A stretch of 64,000 nt of DNA from Cognatiyoonia sediminum. Its GTDB lineage: Bacteria > Pseudomonadota > Alphaproteobacteria > Rhodobacterales > Rhodobacteraceae. The stretch is taken from assembly GCF_900129845.1 (NCBI RefSeq), contig NZ_FQXB01000003.1:124001-188000 (forward strand), written 5' to 3'. Both the position numbers and the translations under genes were made by a program. The notes below the pieces were generated by a model. It saw only the letters and a list, made by a program, of their open reading frames with translations. It did no database searches and was not told where the DNA came from. Shown here in pieces: positions 47,216-54,653 of this stretch (position 1 is the first letter of the stretch; each line of letters opens with the position of its first letter).

Positions 47216-48037
47216 ATGTTGGATAGTGGCGAACAGTCAGTTGAGACCCTTTTGGAGGTCAACAACATCGAGGTGATCTATAATCACGTCATCTTGGTTC
47301 TAAAGGGCGTGTCCTTGACCGTGCCCAAGGGCGGGATCACCGCATTGCTGGGTGGCAACGGGGCAGGGAAGACCACAACCCTGAAAGCGATCTCAAACCT
47401 GCTGCACTCTGAACGCGGCGAGGTTACGAAGGGATCGATTGAATATCGTGGAGAGCCTGTCGCAGACAGCTCCCCCTCCGAGTTGGTGAAAAAGGGCGTT
47501 ATTCAGGTGATGGAGGGCCGTCACTGTTTTGAACACTTGACCATCGAAGAAAACCTGATGACCGGGGCCTACACGCGCCGTGATGGTGGCGCCGCTGCGG
47601 ATTTGGAGATGGTCTATAATTATTTCCCACGTCTGAAGGAGCGTCGCAAATCTCAGGCCGGCTATACCTCTGGCGGGGAGCAGCAGATGTGCGCGATTGG
47701 TCGCGCCTTGATGTCACGGCCAGAGACGATCCTTCTGGATGAACCGTCCATGGGATTAGCCCCGCAGCTGGTGGAAGAGATTTTCGGTATCGTGAAGAAC
47801 CTCAACGAAAAGGAAGGCGTGTCGTTCCTTTTGGCAGAGCAGAACACCAACGTCGCGCTGAGGTTCGCGCACCACGGCTATATTTTGGAAAGCGGTCGCG
47901 TTGTGATGGAAGGCCCTGCGGCAGAGCTGCGCGAAAACCCTGATGTGAAGGAGTTTTATTTGGGCATGTCGGATGAGGGCCGCAAATCCTTCCGTGACGT
48001 GCGCAGCTATCGCAGACGTAAAAGGTGGCTGAGTTGA
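47216..48037 (+). CDS. livF: Branched-chain amino acid-type ABC transporter ATPase (LivF)
   Basis: 273 residues. Walker A GGNGAGKTT; signature TSGGEQQMCAIGRAL; Walker B ILLDEPSMGL; the H-loop region reads LLAEQNTN. It is the LivF partner of LivG. The C terminus (SYRRRKRWLS) runs into the next gene with a 13-base overlap. Confidence 0.92.
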   Translation: MLDSGEQSVETLLEVNNIEVIYNHVILVLKGVSLTVPKGGITALLGGNGAGKTTTLKAISNLLHSERGEVTKGSIEYRGEPVADSSPSELVKKGVIQVMEGRHCFEHLTIEENLMTGAYTRRDGGAAADLEMVYNYFPRLKERRKSQAGYTSGGEQQMCAIGRALMSRPETILLDEPSMGLAPQLVEEIFGIVKNLNEKEGVSFLLAEQNTNVALRFAHHGYILESGRVVMEGPAAELRENPDVKEFYLGMSDEGRKSFRDVRSYRRRKRWLS

Positions 48038-49227
48038 CCTATTTTGATGATCTCGAAACTCGTTCAGCTGATGCGCGGGAGGCGGCGCAACTAAGCGCGT
48101 TGAATGCGCAACTCGAAATGGTTGCGAAGGCTGCAAACAGTTGCTTGCCGGATGTCGGCAAACTTCAATCACTGACGGATTTGTCGAAATTACCCGTCCT
48201 TCGCAAATCTGAGCTGGGCGCGTGGCAAAAAGATACGCCACCGCTTGGCGACATCCCGACGCAAAACATCACACGGTTGTTCCAATCGCCCGGGCCGATC
48301 TATGAACCGGGCGGGTCCAGTACGGATTGGTGGCGGTTTAGCCGGTTTCTTCATGCCGTTGGCATCGGCGCGGATGACGTTGTCCAGAACACGTTTTCTT
48401 ACCATTTCACCCCAGCAGGCGCGATGTTTGAAAGCGCAGCTATGGGCGTGGGTGCCAAGGTCTTTCCCGCAGGGGTCGGGCAAACCGAACTGCAAGTCGA
48501 GGCAGCGGCGGCCTTGGGCGTGACCGCCTATGCAGGGACGCCGGACTATCTGGGTGCGATCCTTGAGAAGGCCGACGCGATGAGTGTGGACCTCTCGAAA
48601 ATCACCAAGGCCGCCGTGTCAGGCGGTCCGCTCTTCCCGCAAGTGAGACAAGCCTATGCGGATCGCGGCATCACATGCCTGCAGTGCTATGGCACCGCCG
48701 ACGTAGGGCACATCGCTTATGAGACGCCCACGATGGAGGGGATGGTCGTCGAAGAAACGGCGATCGTTGAGATCGTGACACCGGGGACGGGCACACCTGT
48801 GGCGGAAGGTGAGGTTGGTGAGGTTGTCGTAACAGCGCTCAACCCAGATTACCCGTTGATCCGGTTTGGCACGGGCGATCTGTCTGCCGTGATGCCGGGA
48901 CAAAGCCCGTGCGGGCGGACCAATATGCGGATCGTCGGATGGCGGGGACGCGCGGATCAGGCGGCGAAGATCAAGGGTATGTTCGTGCGGCCTGAACAGG
49001 TGGCGCGCTTTGTTGACCGGCATCCCGAGATCGACCGCGCGCGTGTGGAAGTCACACATGATGGCAAAAGCGACGCGATGCTGGTGAAGATCGAAGCCGC
49101 TCAACCAAATGGCGCAGACTATGCAGCGTCGATCAGAGAAGTGTTCAAGCTGCGCGCGGATATTGAGTTTGTATCGCCCGGCGACCTGCCGCGCGATGGT
49201 GTGGTGATTGCGGACTTGCGGGAGTAA
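48025..49227 (+). CDS. Phenylacetate-CoA ligase-like AMP-dependent ligase
   Basis: 400 residues of the PaaK-like group of the ANL superfamily. Recognisable are TYFDDLETRSADAREAAQL at the start, SPGPIYEPGGSS at the ATP site, CLQCYGTADVGH, and the RFGTGDLSAVM hinge. The GTG at 48025 is used; a TTG is available at 48034. Most PaaK proteins keep an ATP-loop Ser/Thr-rich SSGTTG motif, here changed to SPGPIYEPGG. The gene ends the operon and likely makes the CoA thioester of a transported acid. Confidence 0.8.
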   Translation: MAELTYFDDLETRSADAREAAQLSALNAQLEMVAKAANSCLPDVGKLQSLTDLSKLPVLRKSELGAWQKDTPPLGDIPTQNITRLFQSPGPIYEPGGSSTDWWRFSRFLHAVGIGADDVVQNTFSYHFTPAGAMFESAAMGVGAKVFPAGVGQTELQVEAAAALGVTAYAGTPDYLGAILEKADAMSVDLSKITKAAVSGGPLFPQVRQAYADRGITCLQCYGTADVGHIAYETPTMEGMVVEETAIVEIVTPGTGTPVAEGEVGEVVVTALNPDYPLIRFGTGDLSAVMPGQSPCGRTNMRIVGWRGRADQAAKIKGMFVRPEQVARFVDRHPEIDRARVEVTHDGKSDAMLVKIEAAQPNGADYAASIREVFKLRADIEFVSPGDLPRDGVVIADLRE

Positions 49228-49476
49228 ATGTAGTAAGTTGATATGAATTTAGGTGACAAGCCATATTGCTTATCTCTAGATAATTCGGATTAATCTGACA
49301 AACACGCAACCTTCATTTCGTGTAATGAAGATTATGCTAAATATTGACAATTACAACAAATCAGCCAAATGAATTTGACACCATTCGCTTAACGTAGCTT
49401 AGAAAAAATGGTCCGACCATCGAACAAACCGTCGGACCAGAAAGCGCCACAAGCACATTGTTATTGGCGGCTAGAA
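49228..49476. other. AT-rich gap with a minus-strand terminator
   Basis: Short gap between the ligase and the small frame at 49477. It is AT-rich and holds the terminator hairpin described separately; no gene is visible. Confidence 0.5.
49403..49438 (-). terminator. Rho-independent terminator facing the minus strand
   Basis: GGTCCGAC (49410-49417) and GTCGGACC (49431-49438) form a perfect 8-bp stem with a 13-base loop. Read on the minus strand the stem is followed by ATTTTTTCT (49401-49409). The only minus-strand genes that could use it are those ending at 50282, so it implies a transcript running antisense through 49477-50333. Confidence 0.7.
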
Positions 49477-49629
49477 ATGTCCAATCACTGCTTATCTTCG
49501 GTCATACAGGTGACCGAGCAACGTTCTTATTTCTTTGCCGGTGCGACTGGTGCTTCGCCAACTTTTGACGAACTTGCCGCCTTTGAACCTGACAAGATAA
49601 GAAGTTTCTTTACGTCGACGTTCATTTAA
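49477..49629 (+). CDS. Possible small protein (50 residues)
   Basis: Frame starting MSNHCLSSVIQVTEQRSYFF and ending IRSFFTSTFI. There is a GGCGG about 10 bases upstream. It has one Cys and an acidic centre. A longer start at 49408 would include the terminator hairpin. It is unrecognised. Because it is next to a putative peptidyl or carrier-bound amino acid hydroxylase, a role as a peptide substrate is possible but unproved. Confidence 0.25.
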   Translation: MSNHCLSSVIQVTEQRSYFFAGATGASPTFDELAAFEPDKIRSFFTSTFI

Positions 49630-49670
49630 GTACCTTTCCGTTGAATCCCCACCAAAATGAGTGGTGAAAA

Positions 49671-50333
49671 ATGCTAAAACGAAGCACCATCCATTTGCAA
49701 GAAAAGTTGATGCAAACTTGGCCAGGACGTGCCCTCGATCCGCGCGGAATTGTTCGTATTTCAAATGAATCAGGCGAAAAACATCCAATATTTTGGATTT
49801 TTAACTCCGCGCGTACAGCCGAGGCTCTCGCGAAGTTTCTTGGGCCCGACCAGCCTATAGTCTTTACTAGATCGACAACACTTATGTTTTCCGAATTCGA
49901 GGCCAGATCGAAGGGCGCGGAAGAACTCTCTCGGCATGCACTTTTGTATATCAAAAAGGAAGTTGACTTCACCAATCTACGCATCGGCACAGCTTGCGAA
50001 GGGAACAAGCTTCTTTCGCTCATTTGTGCAGATTTAAAGGAATCGGGTGCAAAAATACCCGCGTTATACCTCATTAACTGTAGTTTGCTCTTGCCTGCGC
50101 TCGGTCTTCCAGCGCTCTTGATCTACGGCGATGAAGATCTTCGATATGACCCGTTCTGCGATCCATCGAGAGACGCTGAATACGAGGCTTCCTGCAAGTT
50201 CTCTAAGTTTAGGCGTGTTGTTTTACCCGCAAAGCACGCAAGATATTTTACCCCAAAAAATATTCGAAAGGGTTGGGAAAACTACGAAGAATTTTTGTCG
50301 GAGCTTTCTATTAGCGCCGCCGCTAGCTCTTGA
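49671..50333 (+). CDS. Thioesterase-like alpha/beta hydrolase with Cys nucleophile
   Basis: 220 residues. I place it in the thioesterase-type alpha/beta hydrolase group from three elements: a nucleophile elbow IGTACEGN with Cys109 in place of Ser, the acidic strand LLIYGDEDLRYDPF (Asp154/156), and a late His in LPAKHARYF (His189). Such proteins release acyl or aminoacyl groups from carrier proteins. The gene converges on the carrier-protein gene with a 52-base overlap of 3' ends. Family assignment is by motif only. Confidence 0.6.
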   Translation: MLKRSTIHLQEKLMQTWPGRALDPRGIVRISNESGEKHPIFWIFNSARTAEALAKFLGPDQPIVFTRSTTLMFSEFEARSKGAEELSRHALLYIKKEVDFTNLRIGTACEGNKLLSLICADLKESGAKIPALYLINCSLLLPALGLPALLIYGDEDLRYDPFCDPSRDAEYEASCKFSKFRRVVLPAKHARYFTPKNIRKGWENYEEFLSELSISAAASS

Positions 50334-50551
50334 ACTGTCGGATGGTTCAACACTATTGAAGGGTGTACATCACGGCCCAAACTTTCCTCTAGTTCAGCAC
50401 ACAATGCCACCAAAGCAAGGGAATCTCCGCCTAAGTCAAAGAAATCACTCTCAGCTTCGACGACTTCCCCTGGAAAAAGTTTCTCAAATAGCTTCACCAT
50501 CTCGGCCAATTCAATCTTAGAAACTGACAAAGGTATCTCCACTAACTTCAA
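50282..50551 (-). CDS. Acyl/peptidyl carrier protein
   Basis: 89 residues. The phosphopantetheine site is DFFDLGGDSLALVAL with Ser44, and the helix 3-4 region HPTVQELAAALIE fits peptidyl carrier proteins of NRPS type rather than fatty-acid ACPs. It is the third gene of the minus-strand operon and its first bases overlap the adenylating enzyme by 35 bases; a TTG start at 50530 would reduce that to 14. Confidence 0.85.
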   Translation of the reverse strand: MKLVEIPLSVSKIELAEMVKLFEKLFPGEVVEAESDFFDLGGDSLALVALCAELEESLGRDVHPSIVLNHPTVQELAAALIESSDKNSS

Positions 50552-51980
50552 CTAGAGCTTTGAGTTCGCGTAGACTGATTTTTTCAGCAGCGTTCCGCGG
50601 TAACTTTCGCCTGACATATATACGATCTGGGCGACGGTAGCTCGACAAGGACCTTCTAATCAACGTTCGGACAACAGTTCTACTAATCTCGCTTTCCACA
50701 GCTAGGAATACGACGTCGTCACCAGTTTCAGGATCAGCGATAGCGAAAGCGATGCAATCTGAAATGCCCTGGAGAGATCGAATGTCGGACTCGAGATCGG
50801 CTAGATTAATGTTTATTGAATGACGTATCGCGTTTTGTTCGGTTCTGCCTGTTAGAAAAAGGAAACCGTCTTCGTCTATGTACCCTAGATCTCCCGTTTC
50901 GATTTCAACCGCGTTTGGGTGCAATGTATTTTTTGCAAAGACATGTCCAATACCTCCTGCAGGTGTGGCCTGACCGTTCGGCCCAATGATGCGAACGACA
51001 ATGCTATCGAATGGGCGACCGACGGAACCACCTTTTTGTAAAGCTTCACCGCCAGAAAGTCGAGAGATTGGTCCGATACCACTCAGTGAATAAGAGGATT
51101 CGATATTCGGTGTCAAAATTTCAAAAGCACGCCTGAGATCCCTACCAGAAACGGGTCCGCCGACTGTTCTTAGCTGTTTCAAATGTGGAAATGCAGGTTC
51201 GATCCGAGATTTCAAATCCACCACATGGTAGTTGATTAACTCTCGCAGGGCTGCAGGTGATAGACTGGCCACCCCCAAATCTTCACGAGAAAGGTTTTTG
51301 TAAACGTCCTTAGTCAGATAAAAGGAAAACAGATCGATGATCGGCGCTCCCAGAAAAAGCCAACGTATCCAAGCAAAGGACATTGCACTAAAAGAAAGGT
51401 TCCCAATCATCAGACGAAACAATGAGAGTTCCGCCCCCAATCCGATCGTCGTTTCCAAGTTTGCTATACCGACAGCCAGCCGGCTATGCGTAACGCCACG
51501 AACCTTGGGGACCCCTGTTGTACCCGAAGACGTGAACACAATCGCGTCGTCTTCTGGCCGACAAGCAGAGAATGACAAGAGGGTCTCCGAGGGCGCAATA
51601 TCTCGCGGGATCGCTTCAAAATCGGATCGGCGCTGAAATGTGGGCAGATCGCTAAACTTGAATTTGACCTGCGCCGCGTCACAAATAGCGCTCATGTCCG
51701 CGGCCGACTGCCTCGGATCTAGGAAGACGACCCGAGCTCTCAAATCCCAAAGGGCAAGGGCGCATTCCAACCCTCTTCCTGCCGTTGTGCAAAGGATGGC
51801 TACCGTGTCTCCCTTTGCTATCCCAAACCTAAGTAAGAGCTTCCTCAGAGTCGAAGCTCGTGCTACAAACTCGAACCTTGTTGTCACTCGTCCTTCGAAC
51901 TCAACGCAAGGAGCGTCCGGGTACGACCCCGCATGCTCAAGTATGCGTTGGCCAATGTGAACTTCAGAAATCTCATCCAT
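50517..51980 (-). CDS. Stand-alone adenylation enzyme (NRPS-like)
   Basis: 487 residues of the ANL superfamily. ATP loop FTSSGTTGVPKV (149-160), SYSLSGIGPIS at the A5 position, A7/A8 TGDLGYIDEDGFLFLTGR, and the A10 Lys in PRNAAEKISL (~467). With the carrier protein next to it, it probably adenylates an amino or carboxylic acid and loads it onto Ser44 of that protein. The ATG at 51978-51980 overlaps the hydroxylase stop by 8 bases. Confidence 0.85.
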   Translation of the reverse strand: MDEISEVHIGQRILEHAGSYPDAPCVEFEGRVTTRFEFVARASTLRKLLLRFGIAKGDTVAILCTTAGRGLECALALWDLRARVVFLDPRQSAADMSAICDAAQVKFKFSDLPTFQRRSDFEAIPRDIAPSETLLSFSACRPEDDAIVFTSSGTTGVPKVRGVTHSRLAVGIANLETTIGLGAELSLFRLMIGNLSFSAMSFAWIRWLFLGAPIIDLFSFYLTKDVYKNLSREDLGVASLSPAALRELINYHVVDLKSRIEPAFPHLKQLRTVGGPVSGRDLRRAFEILTPNIESSYSLSGIGPISRLSGGEALQKGGSVGRPFDSIVVRIIGPNGQATPAGGIGHVFAKNTLHPNAVEIETGDLGYIDEDGFLFLTGRTEQNAIRHSININLADLESDIRSLQGISDCIAFAIADPETGDDVVFLAVESEISRTVVRTLIRRSLSSYRRPDRIYVRRKLPRNAAEKISLRELKALVEVSGDTFVSF

Positions 51981-52962
51981 TGACGATCGAATCCGCTGAA
52001 GCAAACAACTCCTCACCTAGAAGCGATAGTTTTCCTTCCTTGGATACTGTGACAGCACAATCTCGATAGGCGTTTGCAGAGTCATCAATTATGCTCTGCA
52101 ACTTTTCTCTATCGAGCTTTGAACTGTTTCCGTCCAAAATGTCGATCCCCGCAGCCACCATTCGTGCCGAGACCCACATCGCATGGAAAATGCCTTCCAT
52201 CGGACGAGGTTGTTGCCGCAGGGGTGATGAATATGCAGCCTTTTCATCGTTTAGAACAACAGGATCGTCCAAATGGAAGAGGAACATTTGCAAATGAGAT
52301 GTTTCATGAACCAAGCTAAGGGCGATCTGCTCGGTCGATTCAAACTGATCCGGGTTCATTAATACTGAACCAAAAGCATCAAAAACTGCTGCGCCGCCAA
52401 AAGTCCGCGTGGCGACTGCCGAAGGTGACGCTAAATATATCTGAGGGGCCAGAGCTAATATCTCTTGCTTCCACGGCATTGACGACGAACCTATCAAATC
52501 CAATGCATCTTGTATCTGGGCTGTCGCTTGAGAAACCTCCTCCTCCGATGGCGCCACTAAAGAAACTGTCAGCCCCACATCATCGGCGTAAGCTCTTTGC
52601 AACAGAACAAGTTCGTCGGGGTCCAAAGCGATGTCAGAAAACGCTATTACGTTCAGAGATTGCGGTGCACCTCCAGTCGTTGCCGAAATCCGTTCCAACT
52701 GCTCTAGGCGATCGTCAAATTGCGATGCCGCATTTGAGAGAGCCGCTTCTATCAGCGCAGAATTCGCAGCAAAGATGCTAGCACTCGGGAAGTCACCTGG
52801 CCCAACCAACGTCCTTTGAAGAGTTTCTCTATCCAAAGCGCCCCGATACTGCTTTGGATTGGCCTCAAAAATCAGATGATCAAGGGATAGAACAATGCGT
52901 TCCACAAGTGTCGCTCGGACGTCCGTGATCCACTTCAGATTTGGCAGAACATAATTCGACAT
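51973..52962 (-). CDS. aKG-HExxH-type beta-hydroxylase homologue
   Basis: 329 residues. LVHETSH at 217-223 supplies an HExxH metal site, and downstream AAYSSPLRQQPRPMEGIFHAM (242-262) matches the conserved PWRxDPRPxxG...LHG segment of the HExxH-type 2-oxoglutarate-dependent hydroxylase family (TIGR04267), not a zinc protease. Members hydroxylate the beta carbon of residues in peptides or on carrier proteins. No signal peptide. It is the first gene of the A-carrier operon. Confidence 0.78.
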   Translation of the reverse strand: MSNYVLPNLKWITDVRATLVERIVLSLDHLIFEANPKQYRGALDRETLQRTLVGPGDFPSASIFAANSALIEAALSNAASQFDDRLEQLERISATTGGAPQSLNVIAFSDIALDPDELVLLQRAYADDVGLTVSLVAPSEEEVSQATAQIQDALDLIGSSSMPWKQEILALAPQIYLASPSAVATRTFGGAAVFDAFGSVLMNPDQFESTEQIALSLVHETSHLQMFLFHLDDPVVLNDEKAAYSSPLRQQPRPMEGIFHAMWVSARMVAAGIDILDGNSSKLDREKLQSIIDDSANAYRDCAVTVSKEGKLSLLGEELFASADSIVNG

Positions 52963-53033
52963 TTGCGCTCAGCCTTCTGGCACCAAAAACATTTCTAGGT
53001 CGGGCATCTATACATCCCTTTGAATCAAAGACG

Positions 53034-53921
53034 TTACAACCCAAAAACCTTCAAACTCTCTGGCATCTGTTCAGAAGGCTCCCATCCAAAATACTCCTCT
53101 AGAGAGGGTTCTTCGCGACACTGCAAGGGTCCAAATACGGCAGCGACCTGATCACCCTTTCCGGTTATCAAACCCAATGATCTTATTATCGATTGCGGCA
53201 GCCAAAACACCCTTGTTTCAATTTCCATCGATTTCCCCAGCATTTCGGCAAGATCCCGTGTGCCGACTTTCCGACCATCATTTGGTTCGAATATTAGACC
53301 ATCAGCTTTCTTCCAAACGGGATCTCCGGCTTCGACCATTTGTGAAAGAAGGGCACATAGGTTTACGATGGAAAGGTAGGTACGCGGCTCGCTCGCATTC
53401 GCGAGCGGCAAGGGCAGACCGCGTTGTACGAACTTGAGCAAGGTGCCAAAAGGTCCAGTAGCCCCCTCCCCATAGATCACAGGCGGTCGCAAGGTGACGA
53501 TCTGGCAGTTGTTCAATCCATCGGCCAACGCGTGTTCCGCTGCTAATTTCTGCACGCCATAGGGCCGTTTCGATCGGTCATTTTCTTCCGCCAATCTGGC
53601 GGCGATAGAACTCAAATGGATAAGGCGTTTCACCTCTGATCGGTTCACGCTGACAGCAACCCGTGCCGCAATGTCTTTGGTCTGCTCACCTTTCGGATCG
53701 ACGGTGCTGCCTGCTTTCGATGCCGCGAGATGTACGACCACATCGACGTCTTTCAAAAGATCGTTTGGAATATTCTCTCTCGCCAGATCGATGCTTGGCG
53801 TCCCGCTCCGCCCTATTCGCACAACGGTATGTCCGCAGCCTTCCAAGTGCTCACATAAATGCTTGCCCACGAAACCGGTCGCGCCGGTAACAAGGATGCG
53901 TTTCTTTTCAGTTTGGGACAT
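53034..53921 (-). CDS. NAD-dependent epimerase/dehydratase
   Basis: 295 residues of the extended SDR family. NAD motif VTGATGFVGKHLCEHL; active-site YGVQKLAAEH (YxxxK); substrate region LRPPVIYGEGATGPFG. It resembles UDP-sugar 4-epimerases or reductases of O-antigen loci. With the phosphoglycosyl transferase next to it, it probably makes the first sugar of the repeat unit. Confidence 0.85.
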   Translation of the reverse strand: MSQTEKKRILVTGATGFVGKHLCEHLEGCGHTVVRIGRSGTPSIDLARENIPNDLLKDVDVVVHLAASKAGSTVDPKGEQTKDIAARVAVSVNRSEVKRLIHLSSIAARLAEENDRSKRPYGVQKLAAEHALADGLNNCQIVTLRPPVIYGEGATGPFGTLLKFVQRGLPLPLANASEPRTYLSIVNLCALLSQMVEAGDPVWKKADGLIFEPNDGRKVGTRDLAEMLGKSMEIETRVFWLPQSIIRSLGLITGKGDQVAAVFGPLQCREEPSLEEYFGWEPSEQMPESLKVFGL

Positions 53922-53993
53922 GCCAACTCAAATCAATTGCTGGAAACCACTGTGGACCGAAAAGGAAACTGTGTCAGCAGGCTAGTATGCCAA

Positions 53994-54548
53994 TCAGGCC
54001 TTGATGGCGTCTCCGACACCCTTGCCGCGGATTGTCGCCCAGATAATCGAACAGTCGAGTTTGAAAGACCTGCCTTGCACGTATTCTCGGTCAATCAATG
54101 CGAGTTTCTCAGGCACTGACATATCGACACCTTGCACCTGTGCGAGACCTGTAATTCCGGGCGAGACATCATAGACTTTGTGAGCATCCCGTGCAGCAAT
54201 CAATGCGGTCTGAGACGGGAGGTTTGGGCGTGGGCCAACAAAGCTCATCTGGCCCATCAGGACGTTGAAAATCTGCGGCAGTTCGTCGAGTCCGGTTTTT
54301 CGAAGAAATCCACCGATTTTCGTGATCTGATTGGCGGAGGCTTCGTGAGAGGCGACTTCCGCAGTATCGACCGACATTGTTCTGATTTTGTAGCAGGTAA
54401 ATGGCACCTGCCCTTTGCCGACTCGCACCTGCTTTAAGATTGGCGAATGTCTGTCTTCAATGAATACCAGCGCCATAAGGGCGATCATAATGGGAACCAA
54501 AATGATCAATGATACCAAGCACAGGATCAGTTCAACAAAACGGTTCAT
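53994..54548 (-). CDS. Monotopic sugar phosphoglycosyl transferase (PglC/WcaJ type)
   Basis: 184 residues. One membrane-dipping helix near the N terminus, the Arg-Thr segment [10 protein letters not shown], and the hallmark [23 protein letters not shown]. It transfers a sugar phosphate onto undecaprenyl phosphate, starting assembly of a repeat unit. It is the small PglC-like form, lacking the four-helix domain of WbaP. Confidence 0.9.
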   Translation of the reverse strand: MNRFVELILCLVSLIILVPIMIALMALVFIEDRHSPILKQVRVGKGQVPFTCYKIRTMSVDTAEVASHEASANQITKIGGFLRKTGLDELPQIFNVLMGQMSFVGPRPNLPSQTALIAARDAHKVYDVSPGITGLAQVQGVDMSVPEKLALIDREYVQGRSFKLDCSIIWATIRGKGVGDAIKA

Positions 54549-54653
54549 ATATCAGCCAATACCCTAGTTCATAAGACAAAGATCGTTTCGAAATGACCTA
54601 AGGTCACTTTGAATTCCAATACCTTCTCAACTCAAGGGTGTCAAAGCAGTGGC

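Noticed and set aside
49622-50074. Minus-strand frame opposite the TE-like gene
   Set aside because: No protein character, while the plus-strand frame shows an alpha/beta hydrolase pattern.
51973-52962. Zinc metalloprotease because of HExxH
   Set aside because: The segment after HETSH matches the 2-oxoglutarate-dependent HExxH hydroxylase layout, and no gluzincin third ligand pattern or signal peptide is seen.
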